Assembly: GCF_002632485.1 (NCBI RefSeq)
Contig: NZ_NIBU01000002.1
Span: forward strand, 120,791-184,790
Origin: Xenorhabdus innexi
GTDB lineage: Bacteria; Pseudomonadota; Gammaproteobacteria; Enterobacterales; Enterobacteriaceae
Length of the DNA: 64,000 nucleotides
Reading direction: 5' to 3'
Both the position numbers and the translations under genes were made by a program. The notes under the pieces are model-generated. The model had not been told where the DNA came from. It made no database searches and saw nothing but the letters and a program-made list of their open reading frames with translations. Positions 47,909 to 59,772 of this stretch are shown piece after piece. The first letter of the stretch is position 1. Each line of letters opens with the position of its first letter.

Positions 47909-48550
47909 ATGAATAACGACAGTAATGAAGGATGGAGTACTTCGATGCCATATTTGATAGAAGATGTAGATTTTAATCGTAAGCTGCGTATTTTTGAAAA
48001 GAACGTAGAGCACACAATCTCTTTTCTTGAAAATGGAGCAAAAAAATTTTCGCTGCCTGATTTTGTCGTTCCGCATGGATATCGTTTCGTTAAATCATTA
48101 AAGCAGGATCAGTACCGCATGATCACATCTGGAGATAAACCTGAAACGGTTTACGCCGTCAAACTGATTTTTCGTAAAGATATTGTGGTTGATAAAGAAA
48201 CCTGTACTCAAATTATGGTCTGGCGTACTTTTAGCCCTGAACATCAAGATGCTGTCAGTGGCTTCCCCCGACGCTTTTTCCGATTTCTGCTTGAGAGTTA
48301 TCATATTATCGTGACAGATGAAGAGCAGACTGGTGATGGTAAACGCTTTTGGCAGATTATGATCGCGTGGTCAATGTCCGTGGGTTATCACGTTTATGTT
48401 TCTGATGGCGGGGAAATGGATCGTCCGCTAACCGCAGTATCCAGTATGGATGAGCTTCTTGATAAATGGGATACTTTTTGCTGGGGAACAGATGCAGATT
48501 TGCACCGCCATCGTTTGATTGTAATCAGTAAGGATGTTCTGTCTGACTGA
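47909..48550 (+). CDS. hypothetical protein, 213 residues
   Basis: I do not recognise this family. There is no signal peptide or membrane helix. The protein is soluble and aromatic-rich, with many Trp in the second half (VWRTFSPEH, WQIMIAWSMSVGYHVY, WDTFCWG) and a charged RHRLIVISKDVLSD end. The ribosome site GGAGGG precedes ATG 47909 at a good distance, and codon use looks native, so it is probably real. It lies downstream of the MFS gene, and the convergent metF ends 49 bp after it. Confidence 0.65.
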   Translation: MNNDSNEGWSTSMPYLIEDVDFNRKLRIFEKNVEHTISFLENGAKKFSLPDFVVPHGYRFVKSLKQDQYRMITSGDKPETVYAVKLIFRKDIVVDKETCTQIMVWRTFSPEHQDAVSGFPRRFFRFLLESYHIIVTDEEQTGDGKRFWQIMIAWSMSVGYHVYVSDGGEMDRPLTAVSSMDELLDKWDTFCWGTDADLHRHRLIVISKDVLSD

Positions 48551-48598
48551 AGGGATAGTCACGCCGAACTACCATATAGTCCGGCTTTTGAGAACAAA

Positions 48599-49807
<1,209 letters not shown>

Positions 49808-50965
49808 TTAACCCCCACCCAAACAAAAATGTTCCACAACCTGAGCAATCAACTTCCTCGTGGGTTCGATCATTGATACTTCTATGTATTCATCGGGCTG
49901 GTGAGCCTGTTCGATGGAACCCGGCCCCAGAACTATTGTCGGACAGAGTTCCTGAATAAAAGGGGCTTCCGTACAGTAATTGACAGTTTCTGCTTTTGCT
50001 CCCAACAGTTTTTCGATAACACCTACCAGTTTGTGATTGGTAGGGCACTCATAACCCGGGATAGGAGGATGAAGCTCCGTAATACTCAGGCGTCCGGGCC
50101 AGCGTTGTCTGACGGGTTCCAGTGATTCATTCAGGGCCTCATTCAGATCCTGTAATGTCAGGCCGGGGAGCGGACGAATATCCATATGCAGCTCACAGCA
50201 GGCACAGATCCGGTTTGCTGCATCTCCCCCGTGAATATGACCAAAATTCATGGTGGGATAGGGAATGACAAAAGCCGGGTTATGGTAACGTTCTTGTAGG
50301 GTATGGCGTAATTTCATCAATTGCGTAATGGATTCATGCATCAAATCGATAGCATTAACACCCCGCGCGGGATCACTGGAGTGCCCGGATTGCCCTTCAA
50401 TACGGATCGCATGGGCAACGTGCCCTTTATGGGCGCGGATTGGCTGTAGTGATGTCGGCTCGCCAATAATGGCAAAATCAGGTCGGATAGTCGCGTTTGT
50501 GGCAAAATATCGGGCGCCGGCCATTGAAGTTTCTTCGTCGGCGGTCGCCAGAATATAGAGAGGATGAGACAGCTTACTGGGATCAATATCCCGCAGCACA
50601 TCAATGATAAAGGCAAAGAAGCCTTTCATATCAGCAGTGCCCAGCCCGTATAATTTGCCATCACGCTCTGTCAGTGTGAATGGGTCCTGAGTCCAGCGCC
50701 CGGCGTCAAATGGCACTGTATCGGTATGACCACACAGAAGTAGCCCACCAGACCCGCTCCCTAACGTTGCCAGCATATTAAATTTTCCACGGGTTTCCGG
50801 AACAGGCTGAAGCTCTATTTTAAACCCAATCTGTTTCAGCCATTCAGCCAGTAGATAGATAACAGCCTCATTGCTTTGATCCAGTTCTTTATCCACAGCG
50901 CTGATGGAAGGTGCTGCAATAAGCTGGCGATATAATTCACTAAATGTTGGTAATTTAATATTCAC
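49808..50965 (-). CDS. argE: acetylornithine deacetylase
   Basis: A 385-residue M20-family metallohydrolase (E. coli 383). Zinc ligand motif [13 protein letters not shown] (about 75-87), TADMKG and the catalytic EE in [11 protein letters not shown] (about 139-149) are intact. It releases ornithine from N-acetylornithine. It diverges from argC across 132 bp with an ARG box pair, as in E. coli. Confidence 0.96.
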   Translation of the reverse strand: MNIKLPTFSELYRQLIAAPSISAVDKELDQSNEAVIYLLAEWLKQIGFKIELQPVPETRGKFNMLATLGSGSGGLLLCGHTDTVPFDAGRWTQDPFTLTERDGKLYGLGTADMKGFFAFIIDVLRDIDPSKLSHPLYILATADEETSMAGARYFATNATIRPDFAIIGEPTSLQPIRAHKGHVAHAIRIEGQSGHSSDPARGVNAIDLMHESITQLMKLRHTLQERYHNPAFVIPYPTMNFGHIHGGDAANRICACCELHMDIRPLPGLTLQDLNEALNESLEPVRQRWPGRLSITELHPPIPGYECPTNHKLVGVIEKLLGAKAETVNYCTEAPFIQELCPTIVLGPGSIEQAHQPDEYIEVSMIEPTRKLIAQVVEHFCLGGG

Positions 50966-50990
50966 TGTTGACAGCCCTTATTCAAGATAG

Positions 50991-51029
50991 TATCAATATT
51001 AATGCAATTTAATTGAATATAAATTCAAT
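50991..51029. promoter_or_regulatory. ARG box pair between argE and argC
   Basis: Two 18-bp boxes (50991-51008 and 51012-51029) are separated by 3 bp, the spacing required by hexameric ArgR. The right box contains TTGAATATAAATTCAA and fits the consensus fully; the left matches 16 of 18 positions by my count. They control both divergent promoters. Confidence 0.85.
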
Positions 51030-51097
51030 TGTGTAATTGGGCTACTACTAATTGGGTTAATACAATACATTGGGTTAATACAAGGTGAATAAATCCC

Positions 51098-52102
51098 ATG
51101 CTTAATACGCTGATAGTCGGTGCCAGTGGCTATACCGGAGCAGAATTAGCAGCATGTCTGCAACGCCATCCTCATATCCATCTTGCTGGTCTGATGGTTT
51201 CTGCTCAAAGTTCTGATGCCGGAAAGTGTCTTTCAGAACTTTACCCGCAATATAAAGGAACTCTGGATTTACCTTTACAGCCGTTAACCGATGTGGCTGA
51301 AGCGGCAAGCGGCATTGATGTTGTTTTTCTTGCTACAGCGCATGAAGTCAGCCACGACATTGCCCCGCTATTTCTACAGGCTGGCTGTATCGTATTTGAT
51401 TTATCTGGTGCCTATCGCGTACAAAATACACTGTTTTACCCAAAATACTATGGATTCGAGCATAAAAATACAGACTGGCTTGAGCAGGCGGTATATGGAC
51501 TGGCGGAATGGCAGGCGGAGAAAATTAAAACAGCTCAGCTGATCGCGGTTCCGGGTTGTTACCCTACGGTTTCACAGCTTTCTCTGAAACCACTGCTGGA
51601 AGCTGGTTTGTTGGATACCGGGCAGTGGCCCGTTATTAATGCTGTCAGTGGTGTGAGTGGTGCCGGACGTAAGGCATCGATAAATAACAGTTTCTGTGAA
51701 GTCAGTTTGCAGCCCTACGGTATTTTTAACCATCGGCATCAGCCTGAAATTGCTGCACATTTAGGTACCGATGTGATTTTTACACCTCATTTAGGCAATT
51801 TTGCGCGAGGGATCCTCGCCACGATTACCTGCAAGCTGGTAGCTGGTGTAACAGAAGAACAGGTCAGGAATGCCTATCAACAGGCGTATCACAATAAACC
51901 ACTGGTTCGGTTATATGAAAAAGGAGTTCCTGCCCTGAAAGCGGTGGTTGGATTGCCATTCTGTGATATTGGTTTTGCTGTGCAGGAGCAGCACCTGATT
52001 ATTGTCGGGGCTGAGGATAATCTGTTGAAAGGTGCAGCAGCGCAGGCCGTGCAATGTATGAATATTCGCTTCGGGTTAGAAGAAACTCAGGCATTACTTT
52101 AA
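51098..52102 (+). CDS. argC: N-acetyl-gamma-glutamyl-phosphate reductase
   Basis: A 334-residue protein (E. coli 334). NADP-binding [12 protein letters not shown] (about 7-18), catalytic Cys in [14 protein letters not shown] (about 151-164) and HRHQPEI with catalytic His are present. It reduces the acyl phosphate in the third step of arginine synthesis. First gene of argCBGH. Confidence 0.96.
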   Translation: MLNTLIVGASGYTGAELAACLQRHPHIHLAGLMVSAQSSDAGKCLSELYPQYKGTLDLPLQPLTDVAEAASGIDVVFLATAHEVSHDIAPLFLQAGCIVFDLSGAYRVQNTLFYPKYYGFEHKNTDWLEQAVYGLAEWQAEKIKTAQLIAVPGCYPTVSQLSLKPLLEAGLLDTGQWPVINAVSGVSGAGRKASINNSFCEVSLQPYGIFNHRHQPEIAAHLGTDVIFTPHLGNFARGILATITCKLVAGVTEEQVRNAYQQAYHNKPLVRLYEKGVPALKAVVGLPFCDIGFAVQEQHLIIVGAEDNLLKGAAAQAVQCMNIRFGLEETQALL

Positions 52103-52167
52103 TTCAGAGCCTTAATTCAATGCTTTTTAAGTCAGAAATTATTTGATACCGACAGAGGGTAAAACTG

Positions 52168-52941
52168 ATGGAGCCATTAGTTATCAAGCTGGGTGGGGTG
52201 TTATTAGATAGTGATGAAGCACTGGTGCGATTATTTTCCACATTACAGTTGTATCGAAAAACGCATAAGCGTCCGTTGGTAATTGTACATGGTGGAGGCT
52301 GTCTGGTTGATGAACTGATGCAGAAACTACAGTTACCGGTCATCAAGAAGCAAGGGTTGCGTGTAACACCCGCAGATCAGATTGATGTTATTACCGGAAC
52401 ACTGGCCGGTACAGCGAATAAAACCCTGCTTTCCTGGGCGATAAAATACCGTTTACCTGCTGTCGGCCTCTGTTTGGGGGATGGCTGTGTTGTGAAAGTA
52501 TCTCCGATTAACGAGGAATTTGGTCACACGGGCACGGCTTCTCCCGGTAATCCGGATTTACTGAAAATTTTACTGGATATCGGTTATATCCCCATTATCA
52601 GCTCTATTGGTATTACAGAAGATGGCAACTTAATGAATGTTAATGCCGATCAGGCCGCTACAGCCGTTGCGCAGTCATTGGATGCTGACTTGGTTTTCCT
52701 GTCAGATGTCAGCGGTATTCTGAATGGAAAAGGGAACAAAATCCCTGAAGTCTCAGAAAAAGAAATACAGCATCTGATTGAACAGGGTGTGATTACCGAT
52801 GGCATGGTTGTGAAAGTCCAGGCAGCACTGGAAGCCGCAAAAACATTGGGGCGTCCGGTGGATATCGCCAGCTGGCGTTATACTGACCAACTGATTGCGC
52901 TGTTTAATGGTATATCCGTTGGTACCCGCGTTATGGCATAA
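52168..52941 (+). CDS. argB: acetylglutamate kinase
   Basis: A 257-residue amino acid kinase (E. coli 258). [16 protein letters not shown] (about 39-43) and [15 protein letters not shown] (about 160-174) are conserved, and the short N-terminus indicates the dimeric, arginine-insensitive type. It phosphorylates N-acetylglutamate. ATG 52168 follows AGAGGG. Start lies 65 bp after argC. Confidence 0.96.
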   Translation: MEPLVIKLGGVLLDSDEALVRLFSTLQLYRKTHKRPLVIVHGGGCLVDELMQKLQLPVIKKQGLRVTPADQIDVITGTLAGTANKTLLSWAIKYRLPAVGLCLGDGCVVKVSPINEEFGHTGTASPGNPDLLKILLDIGYIPIISSIGITEDGNLMNVNADQAATAVAQSLDADLVFLSDVSGILNGKGNKIPEVSEKEIQHLIEQGVITDGMVVKVQAALEAAKTLGRPVDIASWRYTDQLIALFNGISVGTRVMA

Positions 52942-53031
52942 CAAGGATATGAGAGATCTGCTCTGGCTGTTTAATGACAAGTACCTCGCTGGTGAACGCC
53001 TGCTGGTGAATAAAAGTGAAAGGCTACCTCT

Positions 53032-54279
53032 ATGACAAAAACTAATTCAGTAAAAAACAGTACTTCAGTAAAAGACAGTATTAAAAAGATTGTGCTGGCA
53101 TATTCTGGCGGTTTGGATACTTCTGCCATTATTCCATGGCTGAAAGAGCATTACGGCAACTGTGACGTGATTGCATTTGTCGCAGATGTTGGTCAGAGCC
53201 GTGAAGATCTGGATGGCATAGAACAAAAAGCATTACGCTCTGGTGCTTCTGAGTGTCATGTCGTCGATTTGCGTGAAGAATTTATCAAAGAATATGTTTA
53301 TCCGGTGCTGAAAACCGGAGCATTGTACGAAGGCAGTTATCTGCTTGGTACGTCAATGGCTCGTCCTATTATTGCCAAAGCGCAGGTTGAACTGGCTTTG
53401 AAAATCGGCGCTGATGCGCTTGCGCATGGTGCGACAGGTAAAGGCAATGATCAGGTTCGTTTTGAGAGTACCTATACTGCATTGGCACCACACCTGAAAG
53501 TAGTTGCTCCGTGGCGGGAGTGGGATCTGCGTTCCCGCGAAGCATTGCTGGATTACCTGAAAATCCGTGATATTCCCACCACCGCAACGCTGGAAAAAAT
53601 TTACAGTCGTGATGAAAACGCGTGGCACATTTCGACCGAAGGTGGCGTATTGGAAAATACGTGGAACGCAGCCAATAAAGATTGCTGGGTATGGACTGTA
53701 GAGCCGGAAGATGCTCCTGACGAGCCTGAATATATTTCTGTCACGGTCGAGAAGGGTGAGGTTGTCGGAGTGAATGGCACAATATTGTCGCCATATCAAT
53801 GCCTTAATGAATTGAATGAACTGGGTGCTAAACACGGTATTGGCCGGATTGATATTGTGGAAAACCGTCTGGTCGGAATGAAATCCCGTGGCTGTTATGA
53901 AACTCCGGGGGGAACCATCATGATGGCGGCTTTGCGTGGCATTGAACAGTTGGTACTGGATCGCGACAGCTTTAAATGGCGTCAGCAACTGGGGCTGGAG
54001 ATGTCTTATGTTGTTTACGATGGGCGCTGGTTTGTGCCGTTGCGTCAGTCTATTCAGGCTGCGGCCGAAATACTGGCTGAGAATGTCAGTGGCGAAGTGA
54101 TCCTGAAACTGTATAAAGGTCAAGTGACAGCCACCCAGAAGAAGTCACCTCATAGCCTTTACTCAGAAGAGTTTGCTACCTTCGGAGAAGATGAAGTTTA
54201 TGACCATAGCCATGCCGAAGGGTTTATCCGCCTCCATTCGCTTTCTTCCCGCATTCGTGCGCTGAAAAGCAAAAAGTAA
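53032..54279 (+). CDS. argG: argininosuccinate synthase
   Basis: A 415-residue enzyme of the shorter argG type (about 400 residues; E. coli ArgG is 447 and differs). ATP loop [11 protein letters not shown] (about 23-33), the aspartate-site [11 protein letters not shown] and [14 protein letters not shown] are intact. The first 17 residues are a Ser/Thr/Lys/Asn-rich extension with repeated SVK units before [10 protein letters not shown]. It joins citrulline and aspartate. It sits between argB and argH, an arrangement also known from other gammaproteobacteria but not E. coli. Confidence 0.96.
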   Translation: MTKTNSVKNSTSVKDSIKKIVLAYSGGLDTSAIIPWLKEHYGNCDVIAFVADVGQSREDLDGIEQKALRSGASECHVVDLREEFIKEYVYPVLKTGALYEGSYLLGTSMARPIIAKAQVELALKIGADALAHGATGKGNDQVRFESTYTALAPHLKVVAPWREWDLRSREALLDYLKIRDIPTTATLEKIYSRDENAWHISTEGGVLENTWNAANKDCWVWTVEPEDAPDEPEYISVTVEKGEVVGVNGTILSPYQCLNELNELGAKHGIGRIDIVENRLVGMKSRGCYETPGGTIMMAALRGIEQLVLDRDSFKWRQQLGLEMSYVVYDGRWFVPLRQSIQAAAEILAENVSGEVILKLYKGQVTATQKKSPHSLYSEEFATFGEDEVYDHSHAEGFIRLHSLSSRIRALKSKK

Positions 54280-54327
54280 TTCCCGGGAAATATTTCTGAG
54301 TAATAGAGAGAAAAGAGGAACGCAATT

Positions 54328-55707
54328 ATGGCACTTTGGGGTGGGCGCTTCAGTCAGGAAGCCGATCAGCAGTTTAAGCAGTTTAACGATTCCCTGCGGT
54401 TTGATTATCGTCTGGCAGAGCAGGATATTGTCGGCTCTGTCGCATGGTCAAAGGCGCTGGTCACAGTCGGTGTTCTGACATCTGAAGAGCAGCAGAAGCT
54501 GGAGTTGGCGCTGAATACATTACTGGATGAAGTAAGAACCAACCCAGAGGCTATTTTGCAAAGCGATGCGGAAGATATTCATAGTTGGGTGGAAGGCCAG
54601 CTTATCGCAAAAGTAGGGGATCTGGGCAAAAAACTGCATACAGGACGCAGCCGTAATGATCAGGTCGCAACTGACCTGAAATTGTGGTGTAAGGAGCAGA
54701 TAGCGGTTATCCGGCAGGCACTGACAGAGTTACAACAGGCATTGGTGATCACGGCTGAGAATAATCAGGATGCTGTTATGCCGGGATACACTCATTTACA
54801 GCGGGCGCAGCCGGTGACTTTCGCCCATTGGTGTCTTGCGTATGCAGAAATGCTGACCCGTGATGAAAGCCGTTTGCAGGATACATTAAAGCGGCTGGAT
54901 GTCAGCCCGTTAGGGTGTGGTGCGCTGGCGGGAACAGCTTATGATATCGATCGGGAACAACTGGCATCATGGCTTGGTTTTGCTTCCGCAACCCGCAATA
55001 GTTTAGATAGCGTATCAGACCGCGACCATGTGATGGAACTGCTGTCAAATGCCAGTATCAGCATGATCCATCTTTCGCGTTTTGCTGAAGACCTGATTTT
55101 CTTCAACAGTGGCGAAGCGGACTTTGTTGAATTATCGGATCGGGTAACTTCTGGTTCCTCTCTGATGCCGCAAAAGAAAAACCCTGATGCGCTGGAACTT
55201 ATTCGTGGCAAATGCGGCCGGGTACAGGGAGCGCTGGCTGGCATGATGGTGACGCTAAAAGGGCTTCCTCTCGCTTATAACAAAGATATGCAGGAAGATA
55301 AGGAAGGTCTGTTTGATGCACTGGATACATGGCGCATTTGCCTGCATATGGCGGCACTGGTATTGGATGGTATTCAGATAAAACGTGACCGTTGCTGGGA
55401 GGCAGCAAAACAGGGTTATGCGAATGCTACGGAATTGGCCGATTATCTGGTGGCAAAAGGTGTACCATTTCGTGAAGCTCATCACATTGTTGGTGAAGCA
55501 GTAATCGCTGCAATAAAGAAAGATAAGGCGCTGGAAGAATTGTCACTGACTGAATTGCAAAAGTTCAGTGAAACTATTTCAATCGATGTATACGATATTT
55601 TATCGTTGCAGTCCTGTCTGGATAAACGTCTGGCAAAAGGTGGAGTGGCACAGAAACAAGTGACGCTGGCTATTGCTGAGGCTAAGCAGAGACTACATCT
55701 TAGCTGA
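54328..55707 (+). CDS. argH: argininosuccinate lyase
   Basis: A 459-residue fumarase/aspartase-family enzyme (E. coli 457). The signature [16 protein letters not shown] (about 281-296), [17 protein letters not shown] and [12 protein letters not shown] are present. It splits argininosuccinate to arginine and fumarate, the last step of the operon. ATG 54328 is 48 bp after argG. Terminator at 55752-55785. Confidence 0.97.
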   Translation: MALWGGRFSQEADQQFKQFNDSLRFDYRLAEQDIVGSVAWSKALVTVGVLTSEEQQKLELALNTLLDEVRTNPEAILQSDAEDIHSWVEGQLIAKVGDLGKKLHTGRSRNDQVATDLKLWCKEQIAVIRQALTELQQALVITAENNQDAVMPGYTHLQRAQPVTFAHWCLAYAEMLTRDESRLQDTLKRLDVSPLGCGALAGTAYDIDREQLASWLGFASATRNSLDSVSDRDHVMELLSNASISMIHLSRFAEDLIFFNSGEADFVELSDRVTSGSSLMPQKKNPDALELIRGKCGRVQGALAGMMVTLKGLPLAYNKDMQEDKEGLFDALDTWRICLHMAALVLDGIQIKRDRCWEAAKQGYANATELADYLVAKGVPFREAHHIVGEAVIAAIKKDKALEELSLTELQKFSETISIDVYDILSLQSCLDKRLAKGGVAQKQVTLAIAEAKQRLHLS

Positions 55708-55751
55708 TTAAGATCCCTCTGATTATCTGAATTCCCAATAGTGAATTGATT

Positions 55752-55785
55752 GGGCTGCCTGTTGATTTTATGGTGGCCCGGTTTT
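55752..55785 (+). terminator. terminator of argCBGH
   Basis: GGGCTGCC (55752-55759) pairs with GGTGGCCC (55772-55779), seven of eight bases plus a wobble, followed by GGTTTTCT. Confidence 0.7.
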
Positions 55786-55950
55786 CTACGTCGATTTTCT
55801 GTGCGTGCCTTAATCGTTTCTTTTTTGATTTTTCATAAGGTGATTTTATAAAAAAACCTTAAATCACAAGGAATTGATAGTTTTCTTCTCTCGTGCATAT
55901 AATGATCTATTGATCAATTCTATCATTGATACCAAACAATGAGGTTGGGA

Positions 55951-56868
55951 ATGAATATCCGCGATCTGGAATATCTTGTGGCACTTGCTGAGTATCGGCA
56001 TTTCCGCAGGGCTGCTGACTCTTGTCATGTCAGCCAGCCGACACTCAGTGGACAGATACGCAAACTTGAAGATGAGTTGGGCGTAATGCTGCTGGAACGC
56101 ACAAGCCGTAAGGTCTTGTTTACACAACAGGGAATGTTGCTGGTGGAGCAAGCCAAAACGGTATTGCGAGAAGTGAAGGTATTACAGGAAATGGCTTCTC
56201 TTCAGGGTGAAAGTATGTCCGGCCCATTACATATTGGTCTTATTCCAACTGTTGGCCCTTATCTTCTGCCGCTGATTATTCCTGAGCTACATAAACTGTT
56301 TCCTAAGCTGGAAATGTATCTGCATGAAGCCCAGACTCAGAGCCTGCTGGCTCAGCTTGATAGCGGAAAACTGGACTGTGCGATTCTGGCGGCTCTAAAA
56401 GAGACGGAAGCGTTCATTGAAGTTCCGCTTTTTGAGGAACCCATGAAGCTTGCGGTTTATGAAGAGCATAAGTGGGCTGATCGGGATGAGATCAACATGG
56501 ATGAGTTGACCGGCGAAAAGTTATTGATGCTGGAAGATGGTCATTGCCTTCGCGATCAGGCGATGGGTTTCTGTTTTCAGGCCGGAGCCAAAGAAGATAC
56601 GCATTTCAGGGCAACCAGTCTGGAAACATTACGTAATATGGTTGCAGCGGGGAGTGGCATCACTTTGTTGCCTGATCTGGCTGTTCCCAAAGAGAAAAAG
56701 CGTGATGGGATCTGTTATCTGGAGTGCCATAACCCTGTGCCTGAGCGTTCCGTGATTCTGGTTTATCGCCCCGGTTCACCTCTGCGTAATCGCTATGAGC
56801 AACTGGCAGAGGCGATCCGAACCAGAATGAGAAATCATTTCGATATCAATGGAACAACATCAAAATAA
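55951..56868 (+). CDS. oxyR: peroxide sensor OxyR
   Basis: A 305-residue LysR-type regulator with the same numbering as E. coli OxyR (305). The N-terminal helix-turn-helix is at about 17-38 ([21 protein letters not shown]). The redox pair C199 and C208 is present in [12 protein letters not shown]. It activates peroxide-defence genes when the disulfide forms. ATG 55951 aligns with E. coli; the frame allows ATG 55939. The upstream spacer has a partial ATAG-N7-CTAT-like array around 55877-55902. Its 3' end overlaps sthA by nine bases. Confidence 0.96.
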   Translation: MNIRDLEYLVALAEYRHFRRAADSCHVSQPTLSGQIRKLEDELGVMLLERTSRKVLFTQQGMLLVEQAKTVLREVKVLQEMASLQGESMSGPLHIGLIPTVGPYLLPLIIPELHKLFPKLEMYLHEAQTQSLLAQLDSGKLDCAILAALKETEAFIEVPLFEEPMKLAVYEEHKWADRDEINMDELTGEKLLMLEDGHCLRDQAMGFCFQAGAKEDTHFRATSLETLRNMVAAGSGITLLPDLAVPKEKKRDGICYLECHNPVPERSVILVYRPGSPLRNRYEQLAEAIRTRMRNHFDINGTTSK

Positions 56869-58263
56869 CCGGTTCAGTCCGTTAAGGGCAGCAACGCGGT
56901 AAGCTTCGGCCATTGTCGGATAGTTGAAGGTTGTATTAACGAAATATTCGATATTATTACCTTCACCTTTTTGTTCCATAATCGCCTGACCGATATGAAT
57001 AATCTCGGCTGCACGTTCGCCAAAACAGTGGATACCCAGAATCTGTTTTGTCTCGCGGTGAAATAGTATCTTGAGACTGCCGACGTTCATCCCTGCAATC
57101 TGCGCTCTGGCCAGATGTTTAAACTGAGCACGTCCCACTTCATACGGAACTTTCATCGCTGTTAATTCCTGCTCAGTTTTACCCACGGAACTGATTTCAG
57201 GTATGGTATAAATTCCTGTAGGGATATCGTCTACCAGATATTTTTCAGCATTCGCAGCCCCGGTCATGATGGCTTTTGCTGCAATATGCCCCTGATTGTA
57301 GGCCGCGGAAGCGAGGCTGGGATAACCAATCACATCACCAACAGCATAAATATTTTCATTGCTGGTCTGGTAGACCCGGTTTACTTTCAGTAAACCACGG
57401 CTATCCGTTTCCAGCCCGACATTCTCCAAACCGAGTTTATCTGTGTTACCGGTTCGGCCGTTGGCATACAGCAGACAATCTGCTTTGACTTTTTTGCCTG
57501 ATTTCAGGTGGATAATGACCCCATCCTCAACACCTTCAATCTTTTCATATTCTTCGTTATGGCGGATAACAATCCCGCTATTCCAGAAATGATAAGACAG
57601 CGCATCAGACATTTCCTGATCAAGAAATGACAGCAAATGGTCACGGGTGTTGATCAAATCGACCTTAACACCCAACCCGCGAAAGATAGAAGCATACTCA
57701 CAGCCAATCACACCAGCACCATAAATGATAACGTGGCGCGGTTCATGTTCCAGTTCCAGAATGGTATCGCTGTTATAAATGCGGGAGTGAGTAAAATCGA
57801 CATCAGAAGGGCAGTAAGGGCGGGAGCCGGTAGCAATTATTATTTTGTCTGCACTTAATATATCAACACTGTCATCGGCATAACGCACACTGACATGGTG
57901 TTCGTCAATGAAAGTGGCTTCACCGGCGAACATCTTACAGTGGTTGCGCTCATAAAACCCTTGCCGCATTTTAGTCTGCTGATTCATGACAACTTCGGCA
58001 TGACGCAAAATTTCTGCAAATGAGGAACGGAGAATGCGTGAGTTGTCACTGTAGAGAGGGTTTTGGTTAAATTCGATAATACGGCTGACAGCATGGCGGA
58101 GAGCTTTAGACGGGATAGTGCCCCAGTGGGTACAGCCGCCGCCAATATTGTTATAGCGCTCTATAACGGCTACGTTTTTTCGTTGTTTTGCCAATCCCAT
58201 TGCTGCCCCTTCTCCACCGGGTCCGGAGCCAATAACAATGGCATCAAAATGAGTATATTGCAT
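56860..58263 (-). CDS. sthA: soluble pyridine nucleotide transhydrogenase
   Basis: A 467-residue flavoprotein (E. coli 466) of the disulfide reductase family. FAD site [14 protein letters not shown] (about 11-24), [17 protein letters not shown] in place of the redox CxxxxC (one Cys replaced by Thr), and the NAD site [13 protein letters not shown] are typical of SthA. It reoxidises NADPH to NADP+ with NAD+. ATG 58263 follows AGAGG; the longer frame is not conserved. It converges on and overlaps oxyR. Confidence 0.96.
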   Translation of the reverse strand: MQYTHFDAIVIGSGPGGEGAAMGLAKQRKNVAVIERYNNIGGGCTHWGTIPSKALRHAVSRIIEFNQNPLYSDNSRILRSSFAEILRHAEVVMNQQTKMRQGFYERNHCKMFAGEATFIDEHHVSVRYADDSVDILSADKIIIATGSRPYCPSDVDFTHSRIYNSDTILELEHEPRHVIIYGAGVIGCEYASIFRGLGVKVDLINTRDHLLSFLDQEMSDALSYHFWNSGIVIRHNEEYEKIEGVEDGVIIHLKSGKKVKADCLLYANGRTGNTDKLGLENVGLETDSRGLLKVNRVYQTSNENIYAVGDVIGYPSLASAAYNQGHIAAKAIMTGAANAEKYLVDDIPTGIYTIPEISSVGKTEQELTAMKVPYEVGRAQFKHLARAQIAGMNVGSLKILFHRETKQILGIHCFGERAAEIIHIGQAIMEQKGEGNNIEYFVNTTFNYPTMAEAYRVAALNGLNRLF

Positions 58264-58598
58264 AGAGGAAAGACCTGTTTTTACACAAAATAACAACTCT
58301 ATATTAACATTAGTTGGCGTAATAACCTAATTAACGTACGGTTTTTGTTTTCTGGATTGATATATATTCCTAATATTTCAAGACGTCTATTCATTAGCTG
58401 AACTTATTCACCCCGGTCATATTGTTATCTATATTTCAGGAGACTTGCCTCCTTTGTCGCCGTAATGCAGGTTGAAATCTATTGAATATAAAGTAAGAAA
58501 ATACGGGTTAATATCTTTAAGAGAACAATCACAGCAAATGTAGCAGAATCTGATATATTTGCTTCATAGTATAGTCGAGTGTGTATATCAGGATTGTT
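58264..58598. other. sthA-fabR spacer with a decayed ERIC copy
   Basis: 335 bp without a gene. It contains the degenerate ERIC (58361-58490) and an AT-rich fabR promoter region. In E. coli fabR directly diverges from sthA over a shorter spacer. Confidence 0.5.
58361..58490. repeat. degenerate ERIC element
   Basis: About 130 bp whose landmarks align with the 127-bp ERIC at 21451 but with many substitutions: ATTTCAAGACG, TTATTCACCCCGGTCATA, TATCTATATTTCAGGAGAC, TCGCCGTAATGCAGGTTGAAAT and ending TTGAATATA. Confidence 0.65.
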
Positions 58599-59291
58599 GT
58601 GAATAATGTAACTGGCGTCAGAGCGAAACAGAAAGAGAAAACCCGTCGTTCACTGATTGAAGCAGCATTCAGCCAACTTAGTGCTGAACGTAGTTTCACG
58701 AGTCTGAGTTTACGGGAAGTGGCGCGGGAAGCCGGAATTGCACCGACTTCATTCTATCGCCATTTTCGTGATGTGGATGAATTAGGGCTGACGATGGTTG
58801 ATGAAAGCGGGCTAATGCTGCGTCAGCTTATGCGTCAGGCACGCCAGCGTATCGCAAAAGGCGGGAGTATTATTCGCACTTCTGTTTCAACCTTTATGGA
58901 ATTTATCGGCAACAATCCGAATGCCTTCCGGTTATTGCTGCGTGAACGTTCAGGTACATCAGCTGAGTTTCGTGCAGCTGTCGCACGGGAAATCCAACAT
59001 TTTATTGCTGAGCTGGCAGACTACCTTGAACAGGCCAGTCATATGCCGCGTCATTTTACCGAAATACAAGCTGAAGCAATGGTAACAATTGTATTCAGTG
59101 CGGGTGCTGAAGCGCTGGATATTGACGAAGAAAAGAGACGTCGTCTCGAAGAACGTCTGGTATTACAACTGCGTATGATTTCCAAAGGTGCTTTTTACTG
59201 GTATCGGCGGGAGCAGGAAAAAACGGCTAACTTAAAAAACACTGTCCTAAAAACCGCTGTCTCTAAGACTTCTGTCCCTAAAACCCCTTGA
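58599..59291 (+). CDS. fabR: FabR, TetR-type repressor of unsaturated fatty acid synthesis
   Basis: A 230-residue TetR-family regulator highly similar to E. coli Fab[22 protein letters not shown] starts the DNA-binding domain, with the helix-turn-helix [20 protein letters not shown] at about 39-58. The C-terminal ligand domain is conserved through [17 protein letters not shown]. It represses fabA and fabB according to membrane saturation. I infer GTG 58599 (AGGA just upstream); GTG 58581 is also in frame. The last 17 residues are three five-residue repeats ([15 protein letters not shown]) absent from E. coli. yijD follows 24 bp later. Confidence 0.93.
   Translation: MNNVTGVRAKQKEKTRRSLIEAAFSQLSAERSFTSLSLREVAREAGIAPTSFYRHFRDVDELGLTMVDESGLMLRQLMRQARQRIAKGGSIIRTSVSTFMEFIGNNPNAFRLLLRERSGTSAEFRAAVAREIQHFIAELADYLEQASHMPRHFTEIQAEAMVTIVFSAGAEALDIDEEKRRRLEERLVLQLRMISKGAFYWYRREQEKTANLKNTVLKTAVSKTSVPKTP
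59241..59285 (+). repeat. three 15-bp repeats at the 3' end of fabR
   Basis: Units starting at 59241, 59256 and 59271 share the pattern (N)CTGTC(C/T)CTAA(A/G)A(A/C)(C/T) and encode [10 protein letters not shown] and SVPKT. Confidence 0.75.
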
Positions 59292-59315
59292 ATAGACTGA
59301 AAGGAGAACAACACG

Positions 59316-59690
59316 ATGGAACAATATCGCCAAGATAAAAGCACAATGCTGCTGGCTCTTATCGTTGGATTGGCAACTCACGGAACTTTTTCAGCATTTT
59401 TTAATTCGTTGATACCTTTTTCGATTTTCCCGATTATCACACTCGCACTCTCTCTGTATTGTCTCCATCAGCGTTATTTAAATTATCCGATGGCTGAAGG
59501 ATTACCAAAGCTGGCTGTTGGTTGCTTCTTCTTAGGTCTTTTTGCCTATAACGCGATTATTCGGGTTAACCATCCGGAAATTGGCTCCAACTTCTTGCCT
59601 GTCGTGGTTGGAACCGGATTAGTTTTCTGGCTTTACGTCAAGCTAAAAGGGCGCAAACAGCAGAAGAACATTGCAGAAAAGCATAACTGA
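59316..59690 (+). CDS. yijD: YijD inner membrane protein (DUF1422)
   Basis: A 124-residue membrane protein with four hydrophobic segments, similar to E. coli YijD (119). It follows fabR by 24 bp on the same strand, as in E. coli where the two are co-transcribed. MLLALIVGLATHGTFSAFF and NHPEIGSNFLPVV are recognisable. Function unknown. Confidence 0.9.
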   Translation: MEQYRQDKSTMLLALIVGLATHGTFSAFFNSLIPFSIFPIITLALSLYCLHQRYLNYPMAEGLPKLAVGCFFLGLFAYNAIIRVNHPEIGSNFLPVVVGTGLVFWLYVKLKGRKQQKNIAEKHN

Positions 59691-59716
59691 TGACTGTTTG
59701 AGAATGATTGTATGGA

Positions 59717-59743
59717 AACGCCATAATCATAAGTTATGGCGTT
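59717..59743. terminator. hairpin between convergent yijD and trmA
   Basis: Perfect AACGCCATAA (59717-59726) with TTATGGCGTT (59734-59743). No T tract follows, but its place between convergent genes supports a shared terminator. Confidence 0.5.
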
Positions 59744-59772
59744 AATGACAGATGGTGTTAATAACAACAGAC

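Noticed and set aside
53353..54123. 256-residue open frame on the minus strand
   Set aside because: Antisense to argG with odd composition and no start signal.
55870..55950. oxyS small RNA and a full OxyR site upstream of oxyR
   Set aside because: Only a partial ATAG/CTAT array is visible and no terminator-bearing divergent RNA could be recognised.
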